Assembly: GCA_900542445.1 (NCBI GenBank)
Contig: UQNN01000003.1
Coordinates: 124,001-188,000 of the forward strand
Direction: 5' to 3'
DNA: 64,000 bases
From: an uncultured Eubacteriales bacterium
GTDB lineage: Bacteria; Bacillota; Clostridia; Christensenellales; Aristaeellaceae
A program made the position numbers and the translations under genes. Numbering within the stretch: position 1 is the stretch's first letter; each line of letters begins with the position of its first letter. The notes below the pieces were generated by a model, which worked only from the letters and a program-made list of their open reading frames with translations, made no database searches and had not been told where the DNA came from. Below, piece after piece: positions 57,454-64,000 of this stretch.

Positions 57454-59021
57454 GGGTTGTGCGAATGCTGCACCGGGCGGCGCTGGCGGCGTTTGTGCTG
57501 CTGCTGGCGGCGCTGACGTTGTGCGCGCTGGCGCTGACGGTGCAGAACGGCGTGGGGGACAACCGCATGCTTCAGGTTGTGACGCTGGCGCGTCAGCCGT
57601 TTTTAAAAAGCCTGTCGCTTTCCCTGTGCATGCTGGCGGCGCTGGCGGGCATACACGTGCTGCTGGAAAAGATCGGCGGCGTTCGTCTGAACGCAGGGCT
57701 TTGCGCGCTGTGGCTGGCGGCGGCGGTTTTCTGGATCTGGGCGATCGGCATGCGGCAGAGAGCGGACGCGCAGCTGGTGATGGCGGACGCCAGCCAGTTT
57801 GCACGGAGCTACTACGGCGCGCTGAGCGAGGATTATTTACAGGTTTACACCTATCAACTGGGGCTTTGTCTGCCGCTGCACGTGCTGGCGAAGCTCCTTT
57901 CGGGCCCGGCGCTTGGACAGCTGGATTTTGCGGCGCAATGTCTCAATGCGGCGCTGGGCATTGCAGGCGCGGGCGTGCTGGCGGCGCTGGCACAGGAGAT
58001 ATTTGAAAAGCGCGCGGCTTTGGCGGCGCTGCTGCTGTATATCGTCAGCCTGCCGACGCTGCTGTTTGCGCAGTTTGTTTACAACATCAACCTGATGATC
58101 CTGCTGTGCGCCGGCACGATGCTCTGCTTTGCCCGCTATGTGCGCACGGGACGGGTCGGGTTCGGCGCAGGCTATGCGCTGCTGGGCGGTTTGGCGCTGG
58201 CCGCCAAGCCCAACGCGGCGGTGATGCTGCTGGCGCTTTTCATCTGCGCGCTGATGCACGGATGGGCGCGGAAGGACGGAAAGATTGTGCTGTTTGCCGC
58301 GCTGTCGTTCGCAATCGGGAAGGGTGCGCTGGCGGCGGTGACGGCGTGGTATGCCCAAAAAGGCGGCGTGACCTTCCGCGCGAATGTCAGCATGTGGGCG
58401 CGGCTGGCGATGGGCATGCAGGAATCCCCAATCGCGGCGGGATGGTACAACAATTACACGGAGCGTTTTTTTTCGGCGGATGTGACGGCTGAGCAGGAAA
58501 AAGCGCAGGCGCTTGCGGATATCGGGGCGCAGCTCTGCCGGATGCGGGAGAACCCGGCGGCAGCGCTGGCGTTTTATCGGGAGAAGCTGCTGACCCAGTG
58601 GCTCGAACCGGCCTGCGACATGCTGTGGTCGGGTCAGCTGAGCGAAAAGGCCGGACGCTACACCGGCGTGATTCGCGGGATTTACGGCGCGCCGGGCGCG
58701 CTGCGCGGCTGGATGGAAGGATACATGGACGCGATGCAGACGGCGGTTTATGCGCTGGCGGCGGTCGGCGGCGTCTGCGCCCTGCGGAAAAAAGGAGGCG
58801 CGGCGCTGCTGATGATTCCGGTGACGGTGCTGGGCGGCGCGCTGTATCACCTGATTTTTGAAGCGAAGGCGCAGTACGCCTATCCCTACATGGTCTATAT
58901 GCTGCCGCTGGCGGCGGCGGGGTTGTGTAGGCTGGAAGACGGCGCGGCACGGCTGATTTGCAGCGGGAAAAAATGGGTGCAAAGGCGCGCGGAATGCGCC
59001 CGCACTTCACATAGAGATTAA
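57450..59021 (+). CDS. GT-C-like polytopic membrane protein, second of a tandem pair
   Basis: A 523-residue paralogue of the preceding protein. The matching segments are SEDYLQVYTYQLGLCLPLHV, MGMQESPIAAGWYNNYTERF and FYREKLLTQWLEPACDMLWS, and both end with a FEAKxQYAxPY loop. This copy has an extra N-terminal helix and a basic tail. Its ATG overlaps the upstream stop. The pair may form a heterodimer or act in sequence on one glycan. Codon composition matches the neighbour, so the duplication is not a recent import. Confidence 0.68.
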   Translation: MRVVRMLHRAALAAFVLLLAALTLCALALTVQNGVGDNRMLQVVTLARQPFLKSLSLSLCMLAALAGIHVLLEKIGGVRLNAGLCALWLAAAVFWIWAIGMRQRADAQLVMADASQFARSYYGALSEDYLQVYTYQLGLCLPLHVLAKLLSGPALGQLDFAAQCLNAALGIAGAGVLAALAQEIFEKRAALAALLLYIVSLPTLLFAQFVYNINLMILLCAGTMLCFARYVRTGRVGFGAGYALLGGLALAAKPNAAVMLLALFICALMHGWARKDGKIVLFAALSFAIGKGALAAVTAWYAQKGGVTFRANVSMWARLAMGMQESPIAAGWYNNYTERFFSADVTAEQEKAQALADIGAQLCRMRENPAAALAFYREKLLTQWLEPACDMLWSGQLSEKAGRYTGVIRGIYGAPGALRGWMEGYMDAMQTAVYALAAVGGVCALRKKGGAALLMIPVTVLGGALYHLIFEAKAQYAYPYMVYMLPLAAAGLCRLEDGAARLICSGKKWVQRRAECARTSHRD

Positions 59022-59064
59022 AATTGACGCAAGGAAAATCAATCGGAAAGACGAGGTACAGGAC

Positions 59065-62055
59065 ATGAAGAAAAAGATGCTGGCGCTTATGCTCATGCTG
59101 CTGGCGGCGCTGTCTGCGCTGACTGCGGCGGCGGAGGGAAGCCTGCCCGATGTGGGCGAGATAATCAGCGGATTTAAGGTGACGCAGCTCTATGCGCTGG
59201 ACGCGCTGGGCGGCACGGTCGTCCACATGGAGCACGAAAAGACGGGGGCGCAGCTGATCTATCTGGCGAACGAAGACGTAAACCGCACGTTCTCTATCGG
59301 CTTCCGCACGAAATACGACAACGACAAGGGCGTGCCGCACGTGTTTGAGCACGCGTGCTTGAGCGGCAGCGAGAAATACCCCGACCCGTCGCTGTTTTTC
59401 GCGATGATGAATCAGACCTACAACACGTTCATGAACGCAATGACGGCGACGGACTACACGATTTATCCGGAAAGCAGCCTGTCGGAAGACCAGTTGTATG
59501 TGTACGCGGATTACGTGCTTTCCGGCGTGCTGCATCCGCTGGTGGTGAGCGATGAGCGATCCATGATGCGCGAAGCCTACCGCTATGAGCTGACGGATAG
59601 GGACGCACAGATCACGCTCAGCGGCACGGTATACAGCGAGATGCTCGGCGCGCTGAGCATGAACCAGCGCCATCTTTACGAGCTGTACAAGCTGATGTAT
59701 CCGGGCAGCTACACCTCCACAAATACGGGCGGCGATCCGGATGTGATTCCGACGATGACGCAGGCGGATTTGCAGGCGTTCCACAGCACGTATTATCAGC
59801 CGTCCAACGCGCTGATTGTGCTGACGGGCGAACTCGATCTGGCGCGGTTTCTGGCGCTGATCGACGAGGACTATCTGAGCGCCTACGACGCGCAGACGGT
59901 TGAAATCACGGACGAGAACGACGAGCCGTGGACGGGATACAGAGAAGCGCGCAGCGTTGCGCCGGCGACGGCGGACAGCGAAGCGCAGTCGATCGTCAGT
60001 TATGCGTTTGCGCTGGAGGGCATGACGGCGGAGGAAGAAGCCGTGATGGAAAACCTGGCGGACGTGCTGAACATGGAGAGTTCTCCGCTGGTGAAAAAGA
60101 CGAACGAGCGTCTGCCCGCCGCTCAGGTGGGCGCGGCGCTGCTGAACCGCGACCTGGGCAAAGACCCGACGCTGGTTTTCCAGATGCTGGGCGCACAGGA
60201 GAGCGACAGGGACGAGTTCAAGGCGATTGTCGATGAAACCGTCGCGGAACTGCTTGAAAACGGCGCGGACCAGGAAACGCTGGCGGCGGTCTGCCAGAAT
60301 CGGCGTTTCAGCGTGGAGCTGAGCAACGGCGATCCCAGCCGCGGATTGGCTTTCGCGGAGGATGTGACAACGCGCTGGGCGCACGACGGCGACGTGACCG
60401 CCTATCAGACGGAATACGAGGTCTTTGACAAGCTGAGCGAATACGTTGAAAGCGGCGCGTTCGACGCGATTTTTAGAAAATATATGACGAACCCCGCGCG
60501 CAGCGTGCTGCTTGTGACCGTTACCGAGCCGGGCTTGCAGGAACAGCAGGACGCGGAACTGGCGCAGAAACTGGCGGACATGAAGGCCGCGATGACCGAC
60601 GAAGAGCTGGATGCGCTGATCGCCCGGACGGCGGATTTCGCCGCGTGGACGGAGGAGAACGCGAACAGCACGATGATCGACCAGATGAAGGCCGTCAGCG
60701 CGCAGGATCTGCCTGAAGAGCTGACCGTTTACACCGCTGAGACGAAGGACGCGGACGGCGTTCGGATGATCACCTCCACGGCGGATATCGGCGATTTGGC
60801 CGCGGTGGGCATGGTGCTGGATACCTCCGCCGTTCCGGCGGACAAGCTGAGCGAGCTTTCCTTCTATGCGACGCTGCTGGGCAGCATGCCGACGGAAAAC
60901 TACACGGTGGAGCAGCTGCAAACCAGAGCGGCGCTGCTGACCAACTCGATTTCCATCGATGTGGGCGCACTGGAGCTGGAGGGCGGCGGCTACGCCCCGA
61001 TGCTGACGGCGCAGTTTGTCTGCATGAAGGACGATCTTTCCGAGGCGATGGCGCTGGTCGAAGAGATTTTGACGAAAACCAGCCTTGAGGACACCGACCA
61101 GATGCTGATGAACGCGACGCAGGCTGCGTTTATGCCCGGCTACATCGCGCAGAACCAGCCCACCCAGCTGGCGAACATTCTTCTGCCCGCGATGACGACG
61201 AAAGCGGGCAAATACAACTACTTTGTCAGCTTTTTGCAGACCGATTTTGAGGAGAGCCTGCTGGCGATGGACGAGGACGGGCTGGAAGCGGCCAAGGCGG
61301 ACATGGAACAGGTCTGGCAGATTGCGCTGAGCGGAAACAACGCCTCGGCCTTCTGCATCGGCGACGAAGAGGCGCAGACGAAGGCGGAGCGGGCGGCGAC
61401 GGCGTTCATCGCCGCGCTCGACCACACGGAACGCGAGGCCGTGGACTACATGGCGCTGGACACCGGGCTGCACGGCAATGTCGCGGTGGAAGTGCCGGGA
61501 AGCATGCAATACAACTATCTGGTTCTGCCGACGAAGGAGACGGGCTTTGCTTACAGCGGCAAAACCGATGTGATGACCGCAATGGTCAGCGACAAGCTGA
61601 TGATTCCGGTGATGCGCTTCCAGTATTCGGCCTACGACGCGAGCGCGGGCATGGGCAAGCGCAACCTGATTGTTTCCACCTACCGCGACCCGAACCTCGC
61701 GACGACCTACGAGGTTTTTGGTCAGCTGGGCGGCATGATTCGCGCGCTTGATCTGACACAGGATGATTTGGACGGCTACATCACTGGCGCGTTCGGCACG
61801 CTGGCCATGCCGATGACGGCGATCAGCGGCGGCGCGGCGGCGGTCAACGACGTGCTGCAAGGCACGGACTCTTTCGGCGAGACGAAAGAAAAGATGCACG
61901 TCATGAAGACCTTCACGCCGGAGGATGTGCAGACCTATGCGGCGATGTTTGACAAGCTGGCCGAGCAGGGCGTGAAGCTGTGCATCGGTTCGGCAGCGGA
62001 GATCGAGAAGAACGCCGAGATGTTTGACACAATTGTGACCGACTGGGCGGAATAA
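59065..62055 (+). CDS. Secreted M16C zinc metalloprotease (presequence protease-like)
   Basis: A 996-residue protein with a signal peptide (1-22) and the four-domain layout of M16C enzymes (PreP, CymoSP). The inverted zinc motif is H92-V-F-E95-H96 (PHVFEHACLSGS), with the distal Glu in VYSEMLG about 105 residues further. The C-terminal half keeps typical family stretches (YRDPNLATTYEVFG). M16C enzymes cut unstructured peptides inside a closed chamber. Being exported, it may degrade peptides in the cell envelope. It follows the GT-C pair after 43 bp and has a terminator downstream. Confidence 0.93.
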   Translation: MKKKMLALMLMLLAALSALTAAAEGSLPDVGEIISGFKVTQLYALDALGGTVVHMEHEKTGAQLIYLANEDVNRTFSIGFRTKYDNDKGVPHVFEHACLSGSEKYPDPSLFFAMMNQTYNTFMNAMTATDYTIYPESSLSEDQLYVYADYVLSGVLHPLVVSDERSMMREAYRYELTDRDAQITLSGTVYSEMLGALSMNQRHLYELYKLMYPGSYTSTNTGGDPDVIPTMTQADLQAFHSTYYQPSNALIVLTGELDLARFLALIDEDYLSAYDAQTVEITDENDEPWTGYREARSVAPATADSEAQSIVSYAFALEGMTAEEEAVMENLADVLNMESSPLVKKTNERLPAAQVGAALLNRDLGKDPTLVFQMLGAQESDRDEFKAIVDETVAELLENGADQETLAAVCQNRRFSVELSNGDPSRGLAFAEDVTTRWAHDGDVTAYQTEYEVFDKLSEYVESGAFDAIFRKYMTNPARSVLLVTVTEPGLQEQQDAELAQKLADMKAAMTDEELDALIARTADFAAWTEENANSTMIDQMKAVSAQDLPEELTVYTAETKDADGVRMITSTADIGDLAAVGMVLDTSAVPADKLSELSFYATLLGSMPTENYTVEQLQTRAALLTNSISIDVGALELEGGGYAPMLTAQFVCMKDDLSEAMALVEEILTKTSLEDTDQMLMNATQAAFMPGYIAQNQPTQLANILLPAMTTKAGKYNYFVSFLQTDFEESLLAMDEDGLEAAKADMEQVWQIALSGNNASAFCIGDEEAQTKAERAATAFIAALDHTEREAVDYMALDTGLHGNVAVEVPGSMQYNYLVLPTKETGFAYSGKTDVMTAMVSDKLMIPVMRFQYSAYDASAGMGKRNLIVSTYRDPNLATTYEVFGQLGGMIRALDLTQDDLDGYITGAFGTLAMPMTAISGGAAAVNDVLQGTDSFGETKEKMHVMKTFTPEDVQTYAAMFDKLAEQGVKLCIGSAAEIEKNAEMFDTIVTDWAE

Positions 62056-62066
62056 GGAATAAAATC

Positions 62067-62104
62067 AAAAACACGCTTTCCGAAAAAACGGGAGGCGTGT
62101 TTTT
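62067..62104 (+). terminator. Terminator of the M16C gene
   Basis: ACACGC (62071-62076) pairs with GCGTGT (62095-62100), with an inner CCG/CGG stem, flanked by A- and T-runs. Confidence 0.8.
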
Positions 62105-62128
62105 CGATGGGCTGCGTCGCAAAGAAAA

Positions 62129-62144
62129 GTGAAAAATTTCGCAC
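62129..62144. promoter_or_regulatory. Upstream operator, imperfect copy
   Basis: GTGAAAAATTTCGCAC matches the downstream operator at 13 of 16 positions and lies just before the -35 element. Confidence 0.55.
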
Positions 62145-62151
62145 ATTTGGC

Positions 62152-62180
62152 TTGACGAAGGGCCATGAATGTGATATATT
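62152..62180 (+). promoter_or_regulatory. Promoter of the membrane protein/XRE operon
   Basis: TTGACG (62152-62157), 17-bp spacer, TATATT (62175-62180). Confidence 0.85.
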
Positions 62181-62195
62181 TACCTCATCAATGAA

Positions 62196-62211
62196 GTGAG
62201 AAATATCTCAC
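62196..62211. promoter_or_regulatory. Downstream operator, perfect palindrome
   Basis: GTGAGA-AATA-TCTCAC, just past the expected transcription start. With the copy at 62129-62144 it brackets the promoter, as expected for autorepression by the XRE protein of the operon. Confidence 0.65.
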
Positions 62212-62236
62212 ATTCAAACGAAAAGGGAGAAGAACC

Positions 62237-62644
62237 ATGAAAAAAGTGTCGCTGCGGGAACTGGTTGCGGACAAAATTGTCTTTGCCGCGCTGATTGCGG
62301 TCTATTATTGGATGTGGGCGAGAAACGACTGGCAGGAATCCTACGCAACGATTCAAGATGTTGTCTTTGCGTTTTCGTTTTACTACTTTGTTAACCGCGC
62401 GATACGGCTCAAAAAATATAAGCAGGAAGCCGTAGATGAAATGGCCGAAACGAATTTGAAGCGGTGCGATTCCATCTGCCTGAAAATCGGCGCAGCGGCG
62501 ATGATTGTCATCGGTTTTGTCTGCGCGGTCGGCAGAATGGTGCTCACGACGGAGATCATCGGTTACTGCCTGATGGGAACGCTGGCGGCGCTTGCCATCA
62601 TCCGCACCGTGATTTTCTGCGTGATGGACAAAGAGGGCGTTTGA
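62237..62644 (+). CDS. Four-helix membrane protein paired with an XRE regulator
   Basis: A 135-residue protein with helices at about 14-30, 38-53, 84-103 and 107-128 and a short charged loop (AIRLKKYKQEAVDEMAETNL). Small membrane proteins of this type (DUF2178-like or related) are often encoded beside an XRE repressor in Bacillota and archaea; their role is unknown. AAAGGGAG precedes ATG 62237. The XRE gene follows 2 bp later in one operon with twin operators. Confidence 0.72.
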   Translation: MKKVSLRELVADKIVFAALIAVYYWMWARNDWQESYATIQDVVFAFSFYYFVNRAIRLKKYKQEAVDEMAETNLKRCDSICLKIGAAAMIVIGFVCAVGRMVLTTEIIGYCLMGTLAALAIIRTVIFCVMDKEGV

Positions 62645-62646
62645 CG

Positions 62647-62856
62647 ATGGCTTTGCACACCAAAATCAGGGAATATCGGGAAAACCGGGGGATGAAACAG
62701 GCCGAGCTGGCCGAGCTGGTCGGCGTTCGGCGAGAGACCATCGTCAACCTTGAAAAGGGCAGATACAATCCGTCGCTCAAGCTGGCGATGGATATTGCGC
62801 ATCTTTTTGACACGACAGTGGAAGCGCTGTTTTGTTACACGGACGACGAGCCGTGA
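62647..62856 (+). CDS. Small XRE family helix-turn-helix regulator
   Basis: A 69-residue single-domain repressor (HTKIREYRENRGMKQAELAE, then VGVRRETIVNLEKGRYNPSL and AHLFDTTVEALF). It matches the YvaO/YozG-like group of short regulators typically partnered with membrane proteins. It lies 2 bp after the upstream gene and probably binds the GTGAGA-type palindromes around the promoter. Its stop is 4 bp from the stop of the convergent gene. No antitoxin-like domain is attached. Confidence 0.88.
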   Translation: MALHTKIREYRENRGMKQAELAELVGVRRETIVNLEKGRYNPSLKLAMDIAHLFDTTVEALFCYTDDEP

Positions 62857-62860
62857 GCGT

Positions 62861-63625
62861 TCAGCGGACGAGCGGCAGAAGCAGCAACGTCAGCACAAGA
62901 CAGAGGAGCACGGCGCAGAAACAGCAGAGGAACGTGCCCTGCGAAATATCGCCCGAAACGGGGGCGTGGGTATCGGTGTCATCCTGCGCGATGCCCAGAA
63001 TGCTCATCAGGCGGGTCTGCGCGCCGCGGCCGCCCGTGCGGAAGGGATTGCGCCCTGTGACGCCGCAGCACAGCCGAAGCAGAAAACCGAACACCGCATC
63101 CGCGGGATGAACGAGCAGGCCGAGCAGACGATCCGCCTGCTCGTTTTCGCCGCTGACGGCGGTCAGCGCGAGAAAGCCCCAGCCCAGCGCGGCGGACAGG
63201 CGGAGCGGCAGGCCGACGGCCATCAGCAGGAGCGGCGCACAGACATGCGCGACGAAGGCGGGAGCCAGCGCGGCGCACGTTTCGCGGACGAGGGCTTCGT
63301 AAGCGGGGATATCCCTTGAATACGCGCCGGAATCGAGTTCGCGCTTGACCGCGCCGCTCACGGGGATGCACGAAAGACCGAAGAGCGGAAACGCCATCAG
63401 CACGGCTTCGACAGCGGGATGAATCAGCGCGAGGAGGAAGGGCGCGAGCATGAGCGTCAGCAGAAAGGCCGGAAAGGCGAGTTCGCGCGGGGCGCGCTCG
63501 TCGAGTCGCCGGAAAAGAGCATAGAGTTTTTGAAAGGCGCGGGGGAGCCATTTGGCCAGTTTGGGCGCGGCGCAGTAGAGGATGAACGCGAGAAAAAGCG
63601 CGGCGGGAAAAGCGAAGAGACGCAT
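62861..63625 (-). CDS. Membrane protein distantly like CobD/CbiB (degenerate)
   Basis: A 254-residue, about six-helix protein. The middle part (HPAVEAVLMAFPLFGLSCIP, then RETCAALAPAFVAHVCAPLL and HPADAVFGFLLRLCCGVTG) follows the order of segments in adenosylcobinamide-phosphate synthases. The key DGV-type acidic and MDSM-type motifs are missing, so cobalamin activity is doubtful. It could instead be a sporulation-type membrane protein near tmcAL. No cobalamin gene is nearby. Start 63625 (MRLFAFPAALFLAFIL) is chosen for the hydrophobic opening, with AAAGGCAGG upstream. Confidence 0.45.
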   Translation of the reverse strand: MRLFAFPAALFLAFILYCAAPKLAKWLPRAFQKLYALFRRLDERAPRELAFPAFLLTLMLAPFLLALIHPAVEAVLMAFPLFGLSCIPVSGAVKRELDSGAYSRDIPAYEALVRETCAALAPAFVAHVCAPLLLMAVGLPLRLSAALGWGFLALTAVSGENEQADRLLGLLVHPADAVFGFLLRLCCGVTGRNPFRTGGRGAQTRLMSILGIAQDDTDTHAPVSGDISQGTFLCCFCAVLLCLVLTLLLLPLVR

Positions 63626-63668
63626 GGAAAAGACCTGCCTTTCGGGAGAAGATGAGGGGCGGATTGAA

Positions 63669-64000
63669 TCAGCGGGATAGAATCGCCGGACTGGTGGTGA
63701 AATCGCGGCCGGAAGCGCGAAGGGACGGATTGGAAACGCCGAGCGACCAGAGATCCTGCGCCAGAACATCGAGCGCAAAGAGGGGATTGGAACGGTCAAA
63801 ATTGGCGGCCTTGGTGATCAGCGGGATGGAGCTGCGCTGGTTGATGGTTTTGAGGAGCGGCGCGGCGCTCTTGCGGAAGCCGAGCACACGGGCGTAATCG
63901 GGCGCGCGGTGCGTTTGCGCGAAATCGCGGGTGAGATTCAGCAGCGCATAGGCGCACAGGCGGGAAAGGCGCGCGCGGGTGTAGCGCCTGGTTTTGACGC
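63669..64000 (-). CDS. tmcAL: tRNA(Met) cytidine acetate ligase TmcAL, C-terminal part
   Basis: The last about 110 residues of a protein that continues past the right edge. The tail (VKTRRYTRARLSRLCAYALL, then RAPDYARVLGFRKSAAPLLK and SSIPLITKAA) matches the C-terminus of YlbM/TmcAL (DUF795), which acetylates the wobble cytidine of elongator tRNA(Met). The catalytic nucleotidyltransferase part lies outside the window. The next gene on the same strand is the CobD-like membrane protein, 43 bp downstream. Confidence 0.8.
   Translation of the reverse strand, partial: VKTRRYTRARLSRLCAYALLNLTRDFAQTHRAPDYARVLGFRKSAAPLLKTINQRSSIPLITKAANFDRSNPLFALDVLAQDLWSLGVSNPSLRASGRDFTTSPAILSR

Noticed and set aside
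58387..61899. A 1170-codon minus-strand frame across the M16C protease gene
   Set aside because: Its composition (His/Arg/Gln-rich) is that of an antisense shadow in GC-rich DNA; the plus strand encodes a clear metalloprotease.
1..64000. rRNA or tRNA genes
   Set aside because: Looking through the intergenic regions I saw no tRNA cloverleaf with a T-loop motif and no rRNA segments; a tRNAscan-SE run would be needed to exclude them.

Overview
The window looks like a spore-forming, GC-rich anaerobe of the class Clostridia. The evidence is a complete gerA-type germination operon, strong AAGGAGG ribosome sites, TTGACA/TATAAT promoters, formate-tetrahydrofolate ligase, and secreted proteins without an outer membrane. 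I cannot name the genus. No rRNA, tRNA, phage, insertion sequence or CRISPR array was seen.

Layout. 0-12.8 kb: a replication region (dnaN, recF) flanked by DnaA-box clusters but without dnaA beside it, preceded by trmO and a GntR regulator on the other strand. It is followed by a rightward run of membrane-protein genes, cca, a TRIC channel and ogt. 12.8-18.4 kb: a leftward block with an M20 amidohydrolase and gerAA-gerAB-gerAC. 18.6-27.2 kb: metabolic genes. These are kduI-kduD (uronate catabolism), fhs with a D-Ala-D-Ala dipeptidase, serC-serA behind a structured leader, and glgA carrying an extra SCP2-like domain. 27-37 kb: small regulators, an acyltransferase, a ZIP transporter, an M23-like protein, vanZ-merR, a secreted FMN/FAD reductase and a solitary CntK/DapF-fold epimerase. 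37.1-40.2 kb: a structured RNA with its own promoter and terminator, then an ECF sigma factor, a membrane anti-sigma-like protein and a third membrane-anchored protein. 40.2-62 kb: mostly cell-surface and membrane functions. They include a 1432-residue SH3-repeat protein with low-complexity blocks, four GT-C-like polytopic proteins (counting the one at 7.8 kb), CapA, and an M16C protease, interrupted by a nuclease-helicase fusion and a NYN protein. 62-64 kb: an autoregulated membrane protein/XRE pair, a CobD-like membrane protein and the end of tmcAL.

The most striking non-coding feature is a family of at least ten intergenic elements of about 75 bp (114-187, 1008-1083, 1104-1180, 1937-2018, 3551-3627, 3687-3745, 11508-11570, 14536-14610, 51864-51940, 54304-54380). 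Most are built of three consecutive hairpins. Stem sequences differ between copies but pairing is kept, so the fold rather than the sequence is conserved. Other points of interest are the RNA upstream of the sigma factor (it recalls guanidine-IV riboswitches, unverified), the serC leader, an almost perfect 201-bp in-frame tandem duplication, and several unusual domain fusions.
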